Origin: Candidatus Melainabacteria bacterium
GTDB lineage: Bacteria; Cyanobacteriota; Vampirovibrionia; Gastranaerophilales; Gastranaerophilaceae
Direction of reading: 5' to 3'
Length of the DNA stretch: 64,000 nt
Assembly: GCA_003258735.1 (NCBI GenBank)
Contig: QHME01000006.1
Location: forward strand, 54,802 to 118,801
The first letter of the stretch is position 1. Every line of letters starts with the position of its first letter. Under the pieces are notes generated by a model. It saw only the letters and a list, made by a program, of their open reading frames with translations, ran no database searches and was not told the origin of the DNA. Of the stretch, positions 8,653 to 16,977 are shown in pieces. A program made the translations under genes and the position numbers.

Positions 8653-9000
8653 ATGAGCGGTTATGAAAGTCAAAATACATTAGCAGTAAACAATATTGGT
8701 GCATCTAGTGGTACTTATCAAAAAATTGATTTGGGTATTAAACCTACAGATGAAGAAAAACGTAATCTTGTTAGTGATACTTTTGGGTATATAAAGAATT
8801 CTGCTGATGCCATTTGGGCAGGAATAGGTTTAGCTTTCAGTGTTACAAAAAATTGTCAGATGTTGGAAAACGATCCAAATTCGTCATTTATTATAGATAA
8901 CAAAAAATATGTTCCGCATACACCTGTAGGGAATTTGCATCCATATAACGAGGATGGATGTCCTTCAAGTGGATGTTATACAATGCACACATTAGCTTAA
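8653..9000 (+). CDS. Small hypothetical protein
   Basis: This 115-residue protein is of unknown family. It has an AAAGGA ribosome binding site seven bases before the ATG. It lacks a signal peptide. A central segment (AIWAGIGLAFSVTKNC) is mildly hydrophobic, and the C-terminus is rich in Gly, Pro and Cys (CPSSGCYT). It is followed 27 bp later by another small unknown gene, and the two are probably co-transcribed. Confidence 0.55.
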   Translation: MSGYESQNTLAVNNIGASSGTYQKIDLGIKPTDEEKRNLVSDTFGYIKNSADAIWAGIGLAFSVTKNCQMLENDPNSSFIIDNKKYVPHTPVGNLHPYNEDGCPSSGCYTMHTLA

Positions 9001-9027
9001 ATTTTACAGAGGAGATAATTTCAGACA

Positions 9028-9300
9028 ATGCAACAAATCGGTGGTATACAACTTAATCCAAAACCAGGAACGGACTTTAATAGTCAATATAATGTCCCTG
9101 ATACCGGTTTGACTAACAATACTACATTGTCAAATAATCCTTTATATAATCTTTTGCAAGTTATTTTTCAGAATACAAAAACTGATGAAATTGCTCATCA
9201 AGTTGCAAACTGCGAAGTCGTTGGCTCAAATGGTTTGAAGGTTAATGCAGATAGTCTAAAAACTCAAAATGCAGGAAACAAACTTATTACACAGGCGTAG
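9028..9300 (+). CDS. Small hypothetical protein
   Basis: This 90-residue protein, rich in Asn, Gln and Thr, has no recognisable domain, no signal peptide and no membrane segment. AGAGGAG lies about 13 bases before the ATG. It sits directly behind the unknown gene at 8653 and ahead of an intergenic palindromic repeat. The coding call rests on the ribosome binding site, position and clean frame only. Confidence 0.45.
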   Translation: MQQIGGIQLNPKPGTDFNSQYNVPDTGLTNNTTLSNNPLYNLLQVIFQNTKTDEIAHQVANCEVVGSNGLKVNADSLKTQNAGNKLITQA

Positions 9301-9365
9301 CAAGTGTCCACTTTCAGGTTTTTAAAATATTATAAATTTTGTACAAAGTTAATATGTTCAATTAG

Positions 9366-9444
9366 AGATTCTGAAACTCCGCAGTTGCATAAAATGTAAC
9401 TCCATTTCGTTTCGCACTCTGCTCCTGCTGTTCAGGGTGACCTA
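9366..9444. repeat. Probable degenerate copy of the dispersed palindromic element
   Basis: This segment starts GATTCTGAA and ends CTGCTGTTCAGGGTGAC. These ends match the better copies at 39730 and 55458 (ATTCTGAA...TTCAGAATGAC), but the middle differs. Confidence 0.35.
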
Positions 9445-9473
9445 AAAATCTTGTTCTTCCACCTTCAATCCAA

Positions 9474-10226
9474 TTACACCAAGGATAAATTGTGCTCAGT
9501 TTTGTTCAATTTGCGTAGTGTTTCAACTCTTTTTAAAATTTTGTTTGCTTGTTCGCCATCAGGTTTTGCAGATAAATATTTTCTGTAATACCGTTTTGCT
9601 TCGGTCTTTTTGCCTAATTTGTCAAAACAAAGTCCTATATCTGAATAAATTTTTGTATAATTAGGGTTGATTTTTAATACGTCTAAATACAAGCCCAGCG
9701 CAGGTTTGTACATTTCCATTTTTGTTAGCAAATAAGATTTTCGCAAATATGCATTAATGTATGTTGGAGAATTTTCAATAAGTTTTTGATAAATCATCAA
9801 AGCCATATCCGATTCTTCGCATTGTTCATGTGCTAAGCCCAACTGATAAATCGCATCAGGATTATCTGGTTCCAGTTGAATTGCTTGAATAAAGCATTTG
9901 ATTGCTTTGCAAGGGGTTTCATCTTTTAGATGGCATAGCCCAAGTTCGTAAAAAATATCAAATTTTTCAGGGTCGAGTAAAGCTGCTTTTTCAAGATTTT
10001 CGATAGCTTTTTCAAGTTTGCCTAAATTTTTGTAGCAAACTCCCAGTCCAAGATAGGTATCAGCATTATTTCTATCCAGTAAAACCGAATTTAAGTAACT
10101 ACCGACAGCTTCTTTGAACGAATCTTTTAGTCTGAGCATGTCTGCTTTTTCTCTAAATTTGTCAGGCAAATTTTTTGCAGAAACAGGTGTGCTCATATAA
10201 CACGATTTGGTTTTTTCGCCACTCAA
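9474..10226 (-). CDS. TPR-repeat protein
   Basis: The 250-residue protein consists of about six tandem tetratricopeptide repeats, with the pattern W/L-G-Y-A/G-F-A-P seen in NADTYLGLGVCYKNLGKLEKAIENLEKAALLDP and its successors. Such proteins are scaffolds for protein contacts; no catalytic part is present. The start appears to be TTG at 10226 behind AGAGGAAATAAAGAG. The internal ATG at 10196 lacks a ribosome binding site. No partner is evident from the neighbours. Confidence 0.82.
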   Translation of the reverse strand: MSGEKTKSCYMSTPVSAKNLPDKFREKADMLRLKDSFKEAVGSYLNSVLLDRNNADTYLGLGVCYKNLGKLEKAIENLEKAALLDPEKFDIFYELGLCHLKDETPCKAIKCFIQAIQLEPDNPDAIYQLGLAHEQCEESDMALMIYQKLIENSPTYINAYLRKSYLLTKMEMYKPALGLYLDVLKINPNYTKIYSDIGLCFDKLGKKTEAKRYYRKYLSAKPDGEQANKILKRVETLRKLNKTEHNLSLV

Positions 10227-10345
10227 CTCTTTATTTCCTCTTCTTCATACATTCTAGATTTTTTTTCATGTTTGATGAACCATCATTAGATTTAAAGATT
10301 AATCAATCATTGGATTTATTCTGACTATTGTGCTATAAATTTAGT

Positions 10346-11173
10346 ATGAATAAGTTGTTAATTTTATTAGGGATAATAAGTTTTTGCGCAATGCCTGCAA
10401 TGGCTGTTGATGGTGAAGAAGTTCATCTTGGAACAGTTGAACAGGCAAAAATCGAATTGCCAAAAGTTGATTATAAGGGTAAAGATTCTCTTGTAATAAG
10501 TGAGCAAGAAATCATGGACGAAATTATTAAACTTCAAAAAGAAAAAGATATTGAGGATATTGATAATTTGTGGAAAGGAACTGTCGAAAATAATCAAGTT
10601 ATTGGTTTTGCACTAAAAAAATTAGCAACTCCGGAAAGCCAAAGGCGAATCCATTCATCTTTGATGGCAAAGACCTTGTCAGCAATTGTTTCTGGTGCAT
10701 CTCTTGCTCCGGCTTTGGTTGGGGCTGATTATATGGTTCAATCAGGCTCTTATGCTGCAGGGCGTATTGCGCAAAACCTGTTGAATAAAAAAAATATTCC
10801 GCAAGAAGTTCCGCTAACTGATACTGAATTGATTGAGCTTGCAGGACTTGTTGAGAATTTGCAAGATAAAATTATTAATGCATATTACAACTACAAGGGA
10901 GCGTTAGGACAACTAAAGGAAGTTCGTTCTCGAGAGCTTTTGTATAGCAAAAACTATGGCAAAGCTATGGATGATGAGGATTTCTTAGAAATTGCAATAT
11001 CATCTTCTTTGTATAAAGATATGCAGCTTGAAGAATATAAATATACTCAAATGGCGAAAAAATACCACCTAGAATTACAAAGGCTAGCAGGAAAAAAAGT
11101 TGTGGACAGCTTGAATTTGTATCAATATAATTATGATTCAGCGTTGATTGGAGGTAACAATGCTAAAAACTAA
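10346..11173 (+). CDS. Secreted hypothetical protein, paralogue of the next gene
   Basis: The 275-residue protein begins with a signal peptide (MNKLLILLGIISFCAMPAMA). The rest is helical with a central Gly/Ala-rich stretch (LSAIVSGASLAPALVGADYM). It aligns with the first 300 residues of the next gene: LWKGTVENNQVIGFALKKLATP versus LWQGAAMQSDTINFALYKLANP, and LAGLVENLQDKIINAYYNYKGALGQL versus LIRKVEDLQQRAVDLYYDYMSAKRQL. The C-terminal helices recall half of a TolC-type coiled coil, but I cannot name a family. It overlaps the next gene by 14 bases. Confidence 0.6.
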   Translation: MNKLLILLGIISFCAMPAMAVDGEEVHLGTVEQAKIELPKVDYKGKDSLVISEQEIMDEIIKLQKEKDIEDIDNLWKGTVENNQVIGFALKKLATPESQRRIHSSLMAKTLSAIVSGASLAPALVGADYMVQSGSYAAGRIAQNLLNKKNIPQEVPLTDTELIELAGLVENLQDKIINAYYNYKGALGQLKEVRSRELLYSKNYGKAMDDEDFLEIAISSSLYKDMQLEEYKYTQMAKKYHLELQRLAGKKVVDSLNLYQYNYDSALIGGNNAKN

Positions 11174-12680
11174 AATATTACTTACGTCTGTAATATTGGG
11201 ATGTTCAATTGTTTCTGCGTGTGCTGTTGAAACTATTGACAGTTTAGAATTTCCAAAACCTCCGGCATATCGTGTCGGAATTTCTGAACTCCCTGAAACT
11301 CAATATGTTCAAGCAACTCAAGATAGAAATAAAATTGAGAAAAAATATGCAAAGATTGACGAAGTTCCTGATGCAGGTATTGCGGATATGACTTATGCGG
11401 ATTTGAGCATAAAAAGATTATCAAAAGAAATTGCACAAGATTTGGAATTTGAAGAGCAAGATATGGTTTCAGATTTGTCTTTGTTGTGGCAAGGTGCTGC
11501 TATGCAAAGCGATACTATAAATTTTGCGTTATATAAACTTGCAAATCCGGATGCGGACAAACCTGACGAAAAATCTATCAAAAAAGTTTTGTCGACAATT
11601 GCAAGTATGTCAACTTTAGTTGGTGCTAGTATGGGTAGCCCTGTGTTGGCAGGTTCTTCACTTATTGGTGGAAATATCTTGGGGATTATGTCACAAGATA
11701 CAAAGGCTCTTAACTATAAATACACAAGGGTAACCGATGCTGATATGATTATTTTAATCAGAAAAGTTGAGGATTTACAGCAAAGGGCTGTAGATTTGTA
11801 TTATGACTATATGAGCGCAAAACGCCAATTAGAATTTACAAATGAATTGGTTGCAGAACGTCAACGAAAGTTTGAACTTGCACAAAAGAATAATGCACAA
11901 CGCGAATTGATTGTTATAACGGATGCTTATTACCGTACTGCTTTGGACAAACAAAGAACAGCAAAATCTGAATTCTTTTCAAAACGTGCAGCTTTAGAAC
12001 AATTTGTCGGCAATGAAACTTTTGTTCAATTTGAAGCAGAATTAGCCGCAAGAGATAGAGGCGAGACAACTAAGACAGCAAAATCTGAAGAAACTACATC
12101 AAACTCTACAGAACAAGATTCAGAATATAATAATACTATTCAAAATGTCGAACAGTATACAAATAAATTGCAACAAGCGCAAACTGTAGATTTTGAATCA
12201 AATGACGCTACTTCTAATAATCAAAACGAATCAGAAGAAACTGCGCCGTTTTCATTTGTTCAAGAGGATGAGGAATCAGTTACAACAGGTTCCTCTTCAA
12301 ATATAGAAAATGAAGATAAGCCAAAACATAAGCTTTTCAATAAATCAAAAAAAGATAAAAAAGGTGAGGAAAACACTACAAAAACTGTAGCTCCAGAAAA
12401 GAAATATCCGAAAAATTCTACAAAAGATTTGATATTTTTGCATGGACAGGACAAGCATTCTGTACAGTCCCCATTATTAAAAAAGACACAAACTTCAACA
12501 ACAACTGATAATAATCAGGTTCAGATTTCTCAACCTGCAAATTCTTTAAGACCACAAACAGTTGATACAACAGGCTTACCTCCACTTGATGAAATCAGGA
12601 TTCCGGATTTGACTCCGAACGGTTATTCAATTTATTCTGAATATTATGGAGAAACAAATGACAGTTTACCTCCCTTATAG
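11160..12680 (+). CDS. Secreted hypothetical protein, TolC-like helices plus long disordered tail
   Basis: The 506-residue protein has a signal peptide (about residues 1-22, SACA end). Residues about 60-300 form a helical domain paralogous to the upstream gene, ending in a TolC-like helix pair (ITDAYYRTALDKQRTAKSEF). The tail of about 200 residues is Ser/Thr/Asn/Glu/Lys-rich and looks disordered. The ATG at 11160 has GGAGG six bases ahead; a TTG at 11148 lies in that site and is rejected. It overlaps both neighbours, so the three genes are translationally coupled. It is probably part of an envelope complex, but the function is unknown. Confidence 0.6.
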   Translation: MLKTKILLTSVILGCSIVSACAVETIDSLEFPKPPAYRVGISELPETQYVQATQDRNKIEKKYAKIDEVPDAGIADMTYADLSIKRLSKEIAQDLEFEEQDMVSDLSLLWQGAAMQSDTINFALYKLANPDADKPDEKSIKKVLSTIASMSTLVGASMGSPVLAGSSLIGGNILGIMSQDTKALNYKYTRVTDADMIILIRKVEDLQQRAVDLYYDYMSAKRQLEFTNELVAERQRKFELAQKNNAQRELIVITDAYYRTALDKQRTAKSEFFSKRAALEQFVGNETFVQFEAELAARDRGETTKTAKSEETTSNSTEQDSEYNNTIQNVEQYTNKLQQAQTVDFESNDATSNNQNESEETAPFSFVQEDEESVTTGSSSNIENEDKPKHKLFNKSKKDKKGEENTTKTVAPEKKYPKNSTKDLIFLHGQDKHSVQSPLLKKTQTSTTTDNNQVQISQPANSLRPQTVDTTGLPPLDEIRIPDLTPNGYSIYSEYYGETNDSLPPL

Positions 12681-13308
12681 AGTCAATTCCGGTCAAGTGA
12701 ATATGGATAAGGATGCTCAGATACTTAATTCTGCGATTGAGTCTGGGGCTGATGAGCCTGTCTTTAGGTTGTATGGTTGGAATCCTCCTTGTATTTCTCT
12801 TGGTCGAAACCAAAGAGATGATTTTTTAGATATGGATTTTCTAAAAAATCATAATATCGATGTTGTGCGTAGATTGACAGGTGGGCGTGCATTGCTTCAC
12901 GACAACGAAATTACATATAGCTTTGTCTGTCCTGAAACATATCTTGAAAATGGTCAGCATGTAGTTTCTTCTTATAAAGAAATTTCACAAATTTTGATAG
13001 ATAAATTTAGGCTATTGGGAATAGAACTTGACTTTGGAACAGCAAAAGCTGTAAAAACAGGGTTTGATTATTGTATGCTTATTTCAACAGGTGCTGATTT
13101 GTGTTACAAAAATAAAAAACTCATTGGTTCTGCACAGTGCCGAAAAAATGGCTATATCCTGCAGCATGGTTCAATCCTTTATGATTATGATAGAACTTTA
13201 TTAGAACAAATTTTTAAAGAAGATATTGATTGTGGGGATATTACGACAATTAAAGAAATTAATTCAAAATTGACAAAAGAAGAAATTATTGAGATACTAA
13301 GTACATAA
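12658..13308 (+). CDS. Lipoate/octanoate protein ligase family, LipM-like octanoyltransferase
   Basis: The 216-residue protein is a BPL/LplA/LipB-fold acyltransferase. It shows RRLTGGRALLH at 71-81, a KLIGSAQCRKNG lysine loop at 154-165 and ILQHGSILYD at 167-176. Cys139 (DYCMLIS) is placed where LipM carries its catalytic cysteine, so transfer of octanoyl from acyl carrier protein to GcvH or E2 domains is the best call rather than ATP-dependent ligation. The ATG at 12658 has GGAGAAA ahead. It overlaps the upstream secreted-protein gene by 23 bases, an odd functional pairing. Confidence 0.8.
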   Translation: MTVYLPYRVNSGQVNMDKDAQILNSAIESGADEPVFRLYGWNPPCISLGRNQRDDFLDMDFLKNHNIDVVRRLTGGRALLHDNEITYSFVCPETYLENGQHVVSSYKEISQILIDKFRLLGIELDFGTAKAVKTGFDYCMLISTGADLCYKNKKLIGSAQCRKNGYILQHGSILYDYDRTLLEQIFKEDIDCGDITTIKEINSKLTKEEIIEILST

Positions 13309-13327
13309 ATTAATATAGGGGTCTTAG

Positions 13328-14083
13328 ATGAAAAAACGAAATGGTGTAACACAAACACAGACTTTGTTAATCATGGGCATTGTTTTTTTATTTTTGTTTG
13401 CTTGTCTAGCTGTGCCTTTTTACAATTCTTATAAACAGAAAAAGGCTTTGTCTCACTTGATGAAAGTTTATGCAACCCTGATTCAGGCAAATAGAAATTA
13501 TGCCTATGTCACTGGCTCTAATTTGGATGAATATGATACGACATTGCCGATTAACACGTTTGCGGAAACCTATTTTACGCCATATTTTGAAATTCAATCT
13601 TACTGCAAAGGTAGTCAAAGTGACTGTTGGGATTCCCCTCAATATACGGATTTGAAGAAAAATAAATTTTTTAATAAATCTTTGTATAGTATTATTTTGC
13701 CTGACAAAACAGTTATTGGTTTTAGTAAAAATAAACAGCATTTAGTTACTGCAATTATTGATGTAGATGGCCCTGTAGGTGAAAATAAACTAGGTAAAGA
13801 TGTTTTTGTAATGTATTTTTATAACAATTTACAAAGACCGGATATTTGTGATAAAGAAGTTTATGAAAAATACAAAATCAAAAATGGTATACATTTAGGG
13901 GGATTTGATAAATGCGGAATTCCACAAGATGTGTATGATTACAATCAATTAAGCAGTAAAAATTTTGAAGATGGGTGTAATAAATCTTCTTCCAAAAATG
14001 TATATGGAAATGGTGTTGGTTCTGCTTGTCTAGCCTTTATAAAAGCATCCAATTGGACTATTGATAAAAAATACCCTTGGTAG
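13328..14083 (+). CDS. Pilin-like protein with a non-canonical prepilin start
   Basis: The 251-residue protein has a short basic leader and a hydrophobic helix like a prepilin, but the sequence after the putative Gly6 is VTQTQ instead of FTLxE, so it lacks mature Phe1 and Glu5. The exported part matches the other pilin-like proteins here: CYS-x-CW pairs, DVDGPVGENKLGKDVFVM and a C-terminal CLAFIKASNWTIDKKYPW. It may be a minor (tip-type) pilin, for which Glu5 is sometimes dispensable, or a membrane-anchored relative no longer processed. Confidence 0.7.
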   Translation: MKKRNGVTQTQTLLIMGIVFLFLFACLAVPFYNSYKQKKALSHLMKVYATLIQANRNYAYVTGSNLDEYDTTLPINTFAETYFTPYFEIQSYCKGSQSDCWDSPQYTDLKKNKFFNKSLYSIILPDKTVIGFSKNKQHLVTAIIDVDGPVGENKLGKDVFVMYFYNNLQRPDICDKEVYEKYKIKNGIHLGGFDKCGIPQDVYDYNQLSSKNFEDGCNKSSSKNVYGNGVGSACLAFIKASNWTIDKKYPW

Positions 14084-14123
14084 TATAATTGGCTTATTAA
14101 GACAGATTAGGGATTTTAGTAAG

Positions 14124-15122
14124 ATGAAAAAAAGTTTAAAAGCAATGGTAATGGCAGCTGGAATGGGGTCTCGATTAGAACCTTTGACCTTATCTGTACC
14201 AAAACCGCTTATTCCTGTAATGAATCAACCGTTGATGGATATTATTCTTACTCAGTTGAGTGAACTTGGGGTGAAAGATGTAATTTCTAACACTTATTAT
14301 CTTGCTGATAAAATTATTGAAAGATACCAAAAGAATAATCTAGGTGTTAATTTTAATTATATCAAAGAGACTGCTCTGTCAGGTACTGCCGGTGGAGTGA
14401 AGAAATGTCAAGATTTCTTTAATAAAGGGGAAGATTTCATTGTTATGTCAGGTGATATTTTGACAAACGCTGAAATTGAAGAAGGTATAAAAATTCATAA
14501 AGAATCCGGTGCAATTGCAACAATAGGTGTAAAACAAGTTCCACATGAACTGGTTTCTCACTTTGGAGTTGTTGTAACTGATGGAAATGGTTATATCAAA
14601 GAATTTCAAGAAAAACCATCGCTTGCAGAGGCAAAAAGCAATTTAATTAATACAGGAATTTATATATTTAATTACAAAATTTTTGACTATATTCCTGAAA
14701 ATACATTTTATGATTTTGCAAAAAATGTTTTCCCTCAATTGTTAAAAGATGGTCAGATTAATACTTTCGAGGTGAACGGTTATTGGAATGATATTGGAAC
14801 AATAGAACAATACAAACAATCTATGCAGGATATTTTTAATGGCAAATGCAAAATCAAGATGTCAAAAATTATTGAAACAAATTTAGGTTCTTATATAAAA
14901 GGAGATTCTAAAATTCCTTCAACTGTTAGATTTATGGGCAATTCTGTTATCGGTAACAATTGTAAGCTTGGTGAATATATTATGCTAGATAATTGCATTG
15001 TCTTAGATAATGCCGAAGTTCCAATGGGGACAGAGCTTTGCAATTGTATAATTATGCCAGCATCAATAGAGCTACAAAATCATCGTGCAAAAGTTCAAGA
15101 TAAGAACATTATTACAGTATAA
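14124..15122 (+). CDS. NDP-sugar nucleotidyltransferase (mannose-1-P guanylyltransferase/GlmU-N-like)
   Basis: The 332-residue enzyme shows the nucleotidyltransferase signature MAAGMGSRLEPLT...PKPLIPV at the N-terminus, a metal-binding Asp in VMSGDILT, and GYWNDIGTIEQYKQ near residue 230. A short left-handed beta-helix-like tail follows (VIGNNCKLGEYIMLDNCIVLDNA). It would join a sugar-1-phosphate to an NTP for glycan synthesis; which sugar is not certain. The upstream start at 14061 lies inside the previous gene, so the ATG at 14124 is preferred. Confidence 0.82.
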   Translation: MKKSLKAMVMAAGMGSRLEPLTLSVPKPLIPVMNQPLMDIILTQLSELGVKDVISNTYYLADKIIERYQKNNLGVNFNYIKETALSGTAGGVKKCQDFFNKGEDFIVMSGDILTNAEIEEGIKIHKESGAIATIGVKQVPHELVSHFGVVVTDGNGYIKEFQEKPSLAEAKSNLINTGIYIFNYKIFDYIPENTFYDFAKNVFPQLLKDGQINTFEVNGYWNDIGTIEQYKQSMQDIFNGKCKIKMSKIIETNLGSYIKGDSKIPSTVRFMGNSVIGNNCKLGEYIMLDNCIVLDNAEVPMGTELCNCIIMPASIELQNHRAKVQDKNIITV

Positions 15123-15183
15123 TTAAAAACTTGATTTTTTGAAATTTTGATGATAAATTTATTAAAGAAGTTATACCGTTGTT

Positions 15184-15255
<72 letters not shown>

Positions 15256-15258
15256 TTA

Positions 15259-15290
15259 AAATAACCTCCAGTAATGGAGGTTATTTTTTT
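15259..15290 (+). terminator. Terminator of the CAU tRNA
   Basis: An 11-bp stem (AAATAACCTCC/GGAGGTTATTT) with a six-base loop is followed by T residues, four bases after the tRNA. Confidence 0.85.
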
Positions 15291-15513
15291 ATTCAAAATC
15301 TGTCAATTTATTAAATCCAACATCTAATGCATCAGCAATTGCAAATAATTTTTTAAGACTAATATTTTTCTGCCCATTTTCGACTCTTGTTATATATTCT
15401 CTTGATAAATCAACCATTTCAGCGAGTTTCTCTTGAGAAATATTTTTAGACTTTCGATAATATGAAATGTTTTTACCTAATAATTTTAGTCTTGGTATGT
15501 GACCTATTTTGCC
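15289..15513 (-). pseudogene. XRE-family regulator lacking a start codon
   Basis: The minus-strand frame from the stop at 15513-15516 to TAA at 15289 encodes a nearly full HTH domain: LGKNISYYRKSKNISQEKLA, then ITRVENGQKN and ADALDVGFNKLTDFE. It resembles the protein at 37321. No ATG, GTG or TTG precedes the domain; the first ATG falls inside the HTH. The break lies just where the sequence changes to GTGACCTATTTTGCCC, suggesting that an insertion or deletion removed the start. It might still use a rare start such as ATT. Confidence 0.6.
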
Positions 15514-15548
15514 CTAAAGTTATAACCATGTCAGTGACCTATTTGTCC
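15499..15548. repeat. Pair of short direct repeats at a scar
   Basis: GTGACCTATTTTGCCC at 15499 and GTGACCTATTTGTCC at 15534 share their first 11 bases and lie 35 bases apart (start to start). Repeated end sequences like this are typical of IS21-like or Mu-like elements, so this may be the residue of one transposon end. No transposase is adjacent. Confidence 0.4.
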
Positions 15549-15571
15549 GAGTGGTAAATTTATATATTTTT

Positions 15572-15613
15572 GTTCATGATGGTTGGAATTTGGCAAAAGA
15601 TTATCCTTGGTAG
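15572..15613 (+). pseudogene. C-terminal remnant of a pilin-like gene
   Basis: The frame VHDGWNLAKDYPW ends in TAG at 15611-15613. It matches the C-terminus of the pilin-like proteins here (KASNWTIDKKYPW at 13328, KNNGWEISDKVWKR at 7849). Everything upstream is missing and is replaced by the repeat scar. Only 13 residues match, but the position and the stop fit. Confidence 0.5.
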
Positions 15614-15790
15614 GATTTTTAAGATTTTATAATGGCTGGGTGAATCTCTAAAATTTTAATAATGTAAAAAATACATTTATGTAGAGGCAAAATCAAATAA
15701 CTTAGAATATTTTTGATTTTGTGATGTTGAATTGTGCTAAGATATGAATGGGGAAATTTTTTTACTTTTTTATTAGAATGAGATTGCAAA

Positions 15791-16726
15791 ATGATAATCA
15801 ATACAGGTTCAAGGACAGATACAGTTCAATATTATTCAGATTGGCTTTTGAAAAGGTTTGAAGATGGTTTTGTTTATTCAAGAAATCCGATGTTTCCTAA
15901 TAAGGTTACAAGGTATGAATTAGACCCAAAAGTCCTTGATTGTGTTGTATTTTGTTCCAAAAATTATGAACCGATTTTAGATAGATTAACAGAAATTACG
16001 GATAAATTTAATACATATTTTCACTATACAATTACAGCCTATGGCAAGGATATAGAACCCAATGTCCCAACTATAGATGAAAGTATTGAAACACTAATCA
16101 AATTATCTAAAATTGTCGGCAAACAAAGGATTGCTTGGCGATATGACCCAATTCTTTTGACAGAAAAATATACTAAAAATGTACATTATGAAACTTTTGA
16201 GTATATAGCAGAAAGACTTTCGCCTTACATTGATAGATGTATTTTTAGTTTCGTTGACATGTACAAAAAACTAAAAACAAATATGCCGGAAATTATTTTG
16301 TTGACTGACGCTGATAAAAATGAAATAGCAAAAAATATTGGAGTGATAGCGAAGAAACACAATATGATAATTCAAACTTGTGCAACAGTTGAAAATCTTG
16401 AACAATATGGGGTTTTGCAATCGGGTTGCATGACATCTGATATTTTGGGAAAGGCAAATGATATTACTTTTAAAAATTTAAGACATTCCGGCAACAGGCA
16501 AGGTTGTCGTTGTATGGAGAATCGGAATATTGGAGATTATGACACTTGTCCAAATGGTTGTAAGTATTGTTATGCCAATCAAAACCCACAAATAGCACAA
16601 GAAAACTATAAAAAACATAATCCAAATGATTTGATGATTTTAGGAAACCTTAAACCTACAGATGAAATCCAACAAAGCAACCAAAAATCTTTTTTAGAAA
16701 ATAATGTGCAACAGAAATTATTTTAA
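15791..16726 (+). CDS. DUF1848 family protein (radical-SAM-like cysteine cluster)
   Basis: The 311-residue protein matches DUF1848: NTGSRTDTVQYYSDWLLKR at the start, then DCVVFCSKNYEP, TAYGKDIEPNVP, AWRYDPILL and CIFSFVDMYKK. The C-terminal cluster CRCMENRNIGDYDTCPNGCKYC contains a Cx3Cx2C pattern able to bind an iron-sulfur cluster. Family members are thought to be related to spore-photoproduct-lyase-like radical SAM enzymes; the reaction is unknown. It lies just outside the left direct repeat of the island. Confidence 0.82.
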   Translation: MIINTGSRTDTVQYYSDWLLKRFEDGFVYSRNPMFPNKVTRYELDPKVLDCVVFCSKNYEPILDRLTEITDKFNTYFHYTITAYGKDIEPNVPTIDESIETLIKLSKIVGKQRIAWRYDPILLTEKYTKNVHYETFEYIAERLSPYIDRCIFSFVDMYKKLKTNMPEIILLTDADKNEIAKNIGVIAKKHNMIIQTCATVENLEQYGVLQSGCMTSDILGKANDITFKNLRHSGNRQGCRCMENRNIGDYDTCPNGCKYCYANQNPQIAQENYKKHNPNDLMILGNLKPTDEIQQSNQKSFLENNVQQKLF

Positions 16727-16774
16727 ACTTTATATCATTTTTTTGTTCGCTTTTTTTAACTTCATAAAATTGTT

Positions 16775-16884
16775 ACAAGTTGCATATCCTTGCGTTTAAG
16801 TTTTAAATTTTTCATTACCCACACATTACACACAAAAAATTTGCACTAAAAAAGAGACTTTTAAAAGTCTCTTTAAATGGTGGG
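16775..16884. repeat. Left copy of the 110-bp island-flanking direct repeat
   Basis: It aligns without gaps to 34975-35084 with 102 of 110 identical bases; seven of the eight differences are transitions. It includes a hairpin terminator and ends in the TGG (minus-strand CCA) plus GGG of a tRNA 3' end. It marks the left boundary of the accessory island. Confidence 0.8.
16850..16874 (-). terminator. Hairpin terminator inside the left direct repeat
   Basis: The stem AAAGAGACT/AGTCTCTTT is followed on the minus strand by TTTTTTAGTG. It is the counterpart of the tRNA-Asp terminator at 35050. Confidence 0.65.
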
Positions 16885-16943
16885 GTTGAAGACGCAAGGT
16901 TCGAACTTTTTAAGAAGTATTGCGAACACTTGAATTATACCCC
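16878..16943 (-). pseudogene. tRNA-like remnant
   Basis: The minus strand reads GGGGTAT... to ...GTTCGAACC...CAACCCCACCA. It has a 5-bp acceptor match (GGGGT with ACCCC), a TTCGAAC T-loop-like block and an encoded CCA, but it is only 66 nt and the D, anticodon and T stems do not pair properly. It is probably a decayed or recombinant tRNA left by integration. It is not counted as a working tRNA. Confidence 0.45.
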
Positions 16944-16977
16944 AGTTGCCCTAAAGATATGTAGGCTTATATCTTCA

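Noticed and set aside
15499..15548. Left end of the defence transposon at the GTGACCTATTT repeats
   Set aside because: These repeats do not match the right-end 18-mers, whereas 18015-18032 does, almost perfectly.
16878..16943. A second functional tRNA on the left flank
   Set aside because: It is too short at 66 nt, only five acceptor pairs form and the T stem is missing. Kept only as a remnant.
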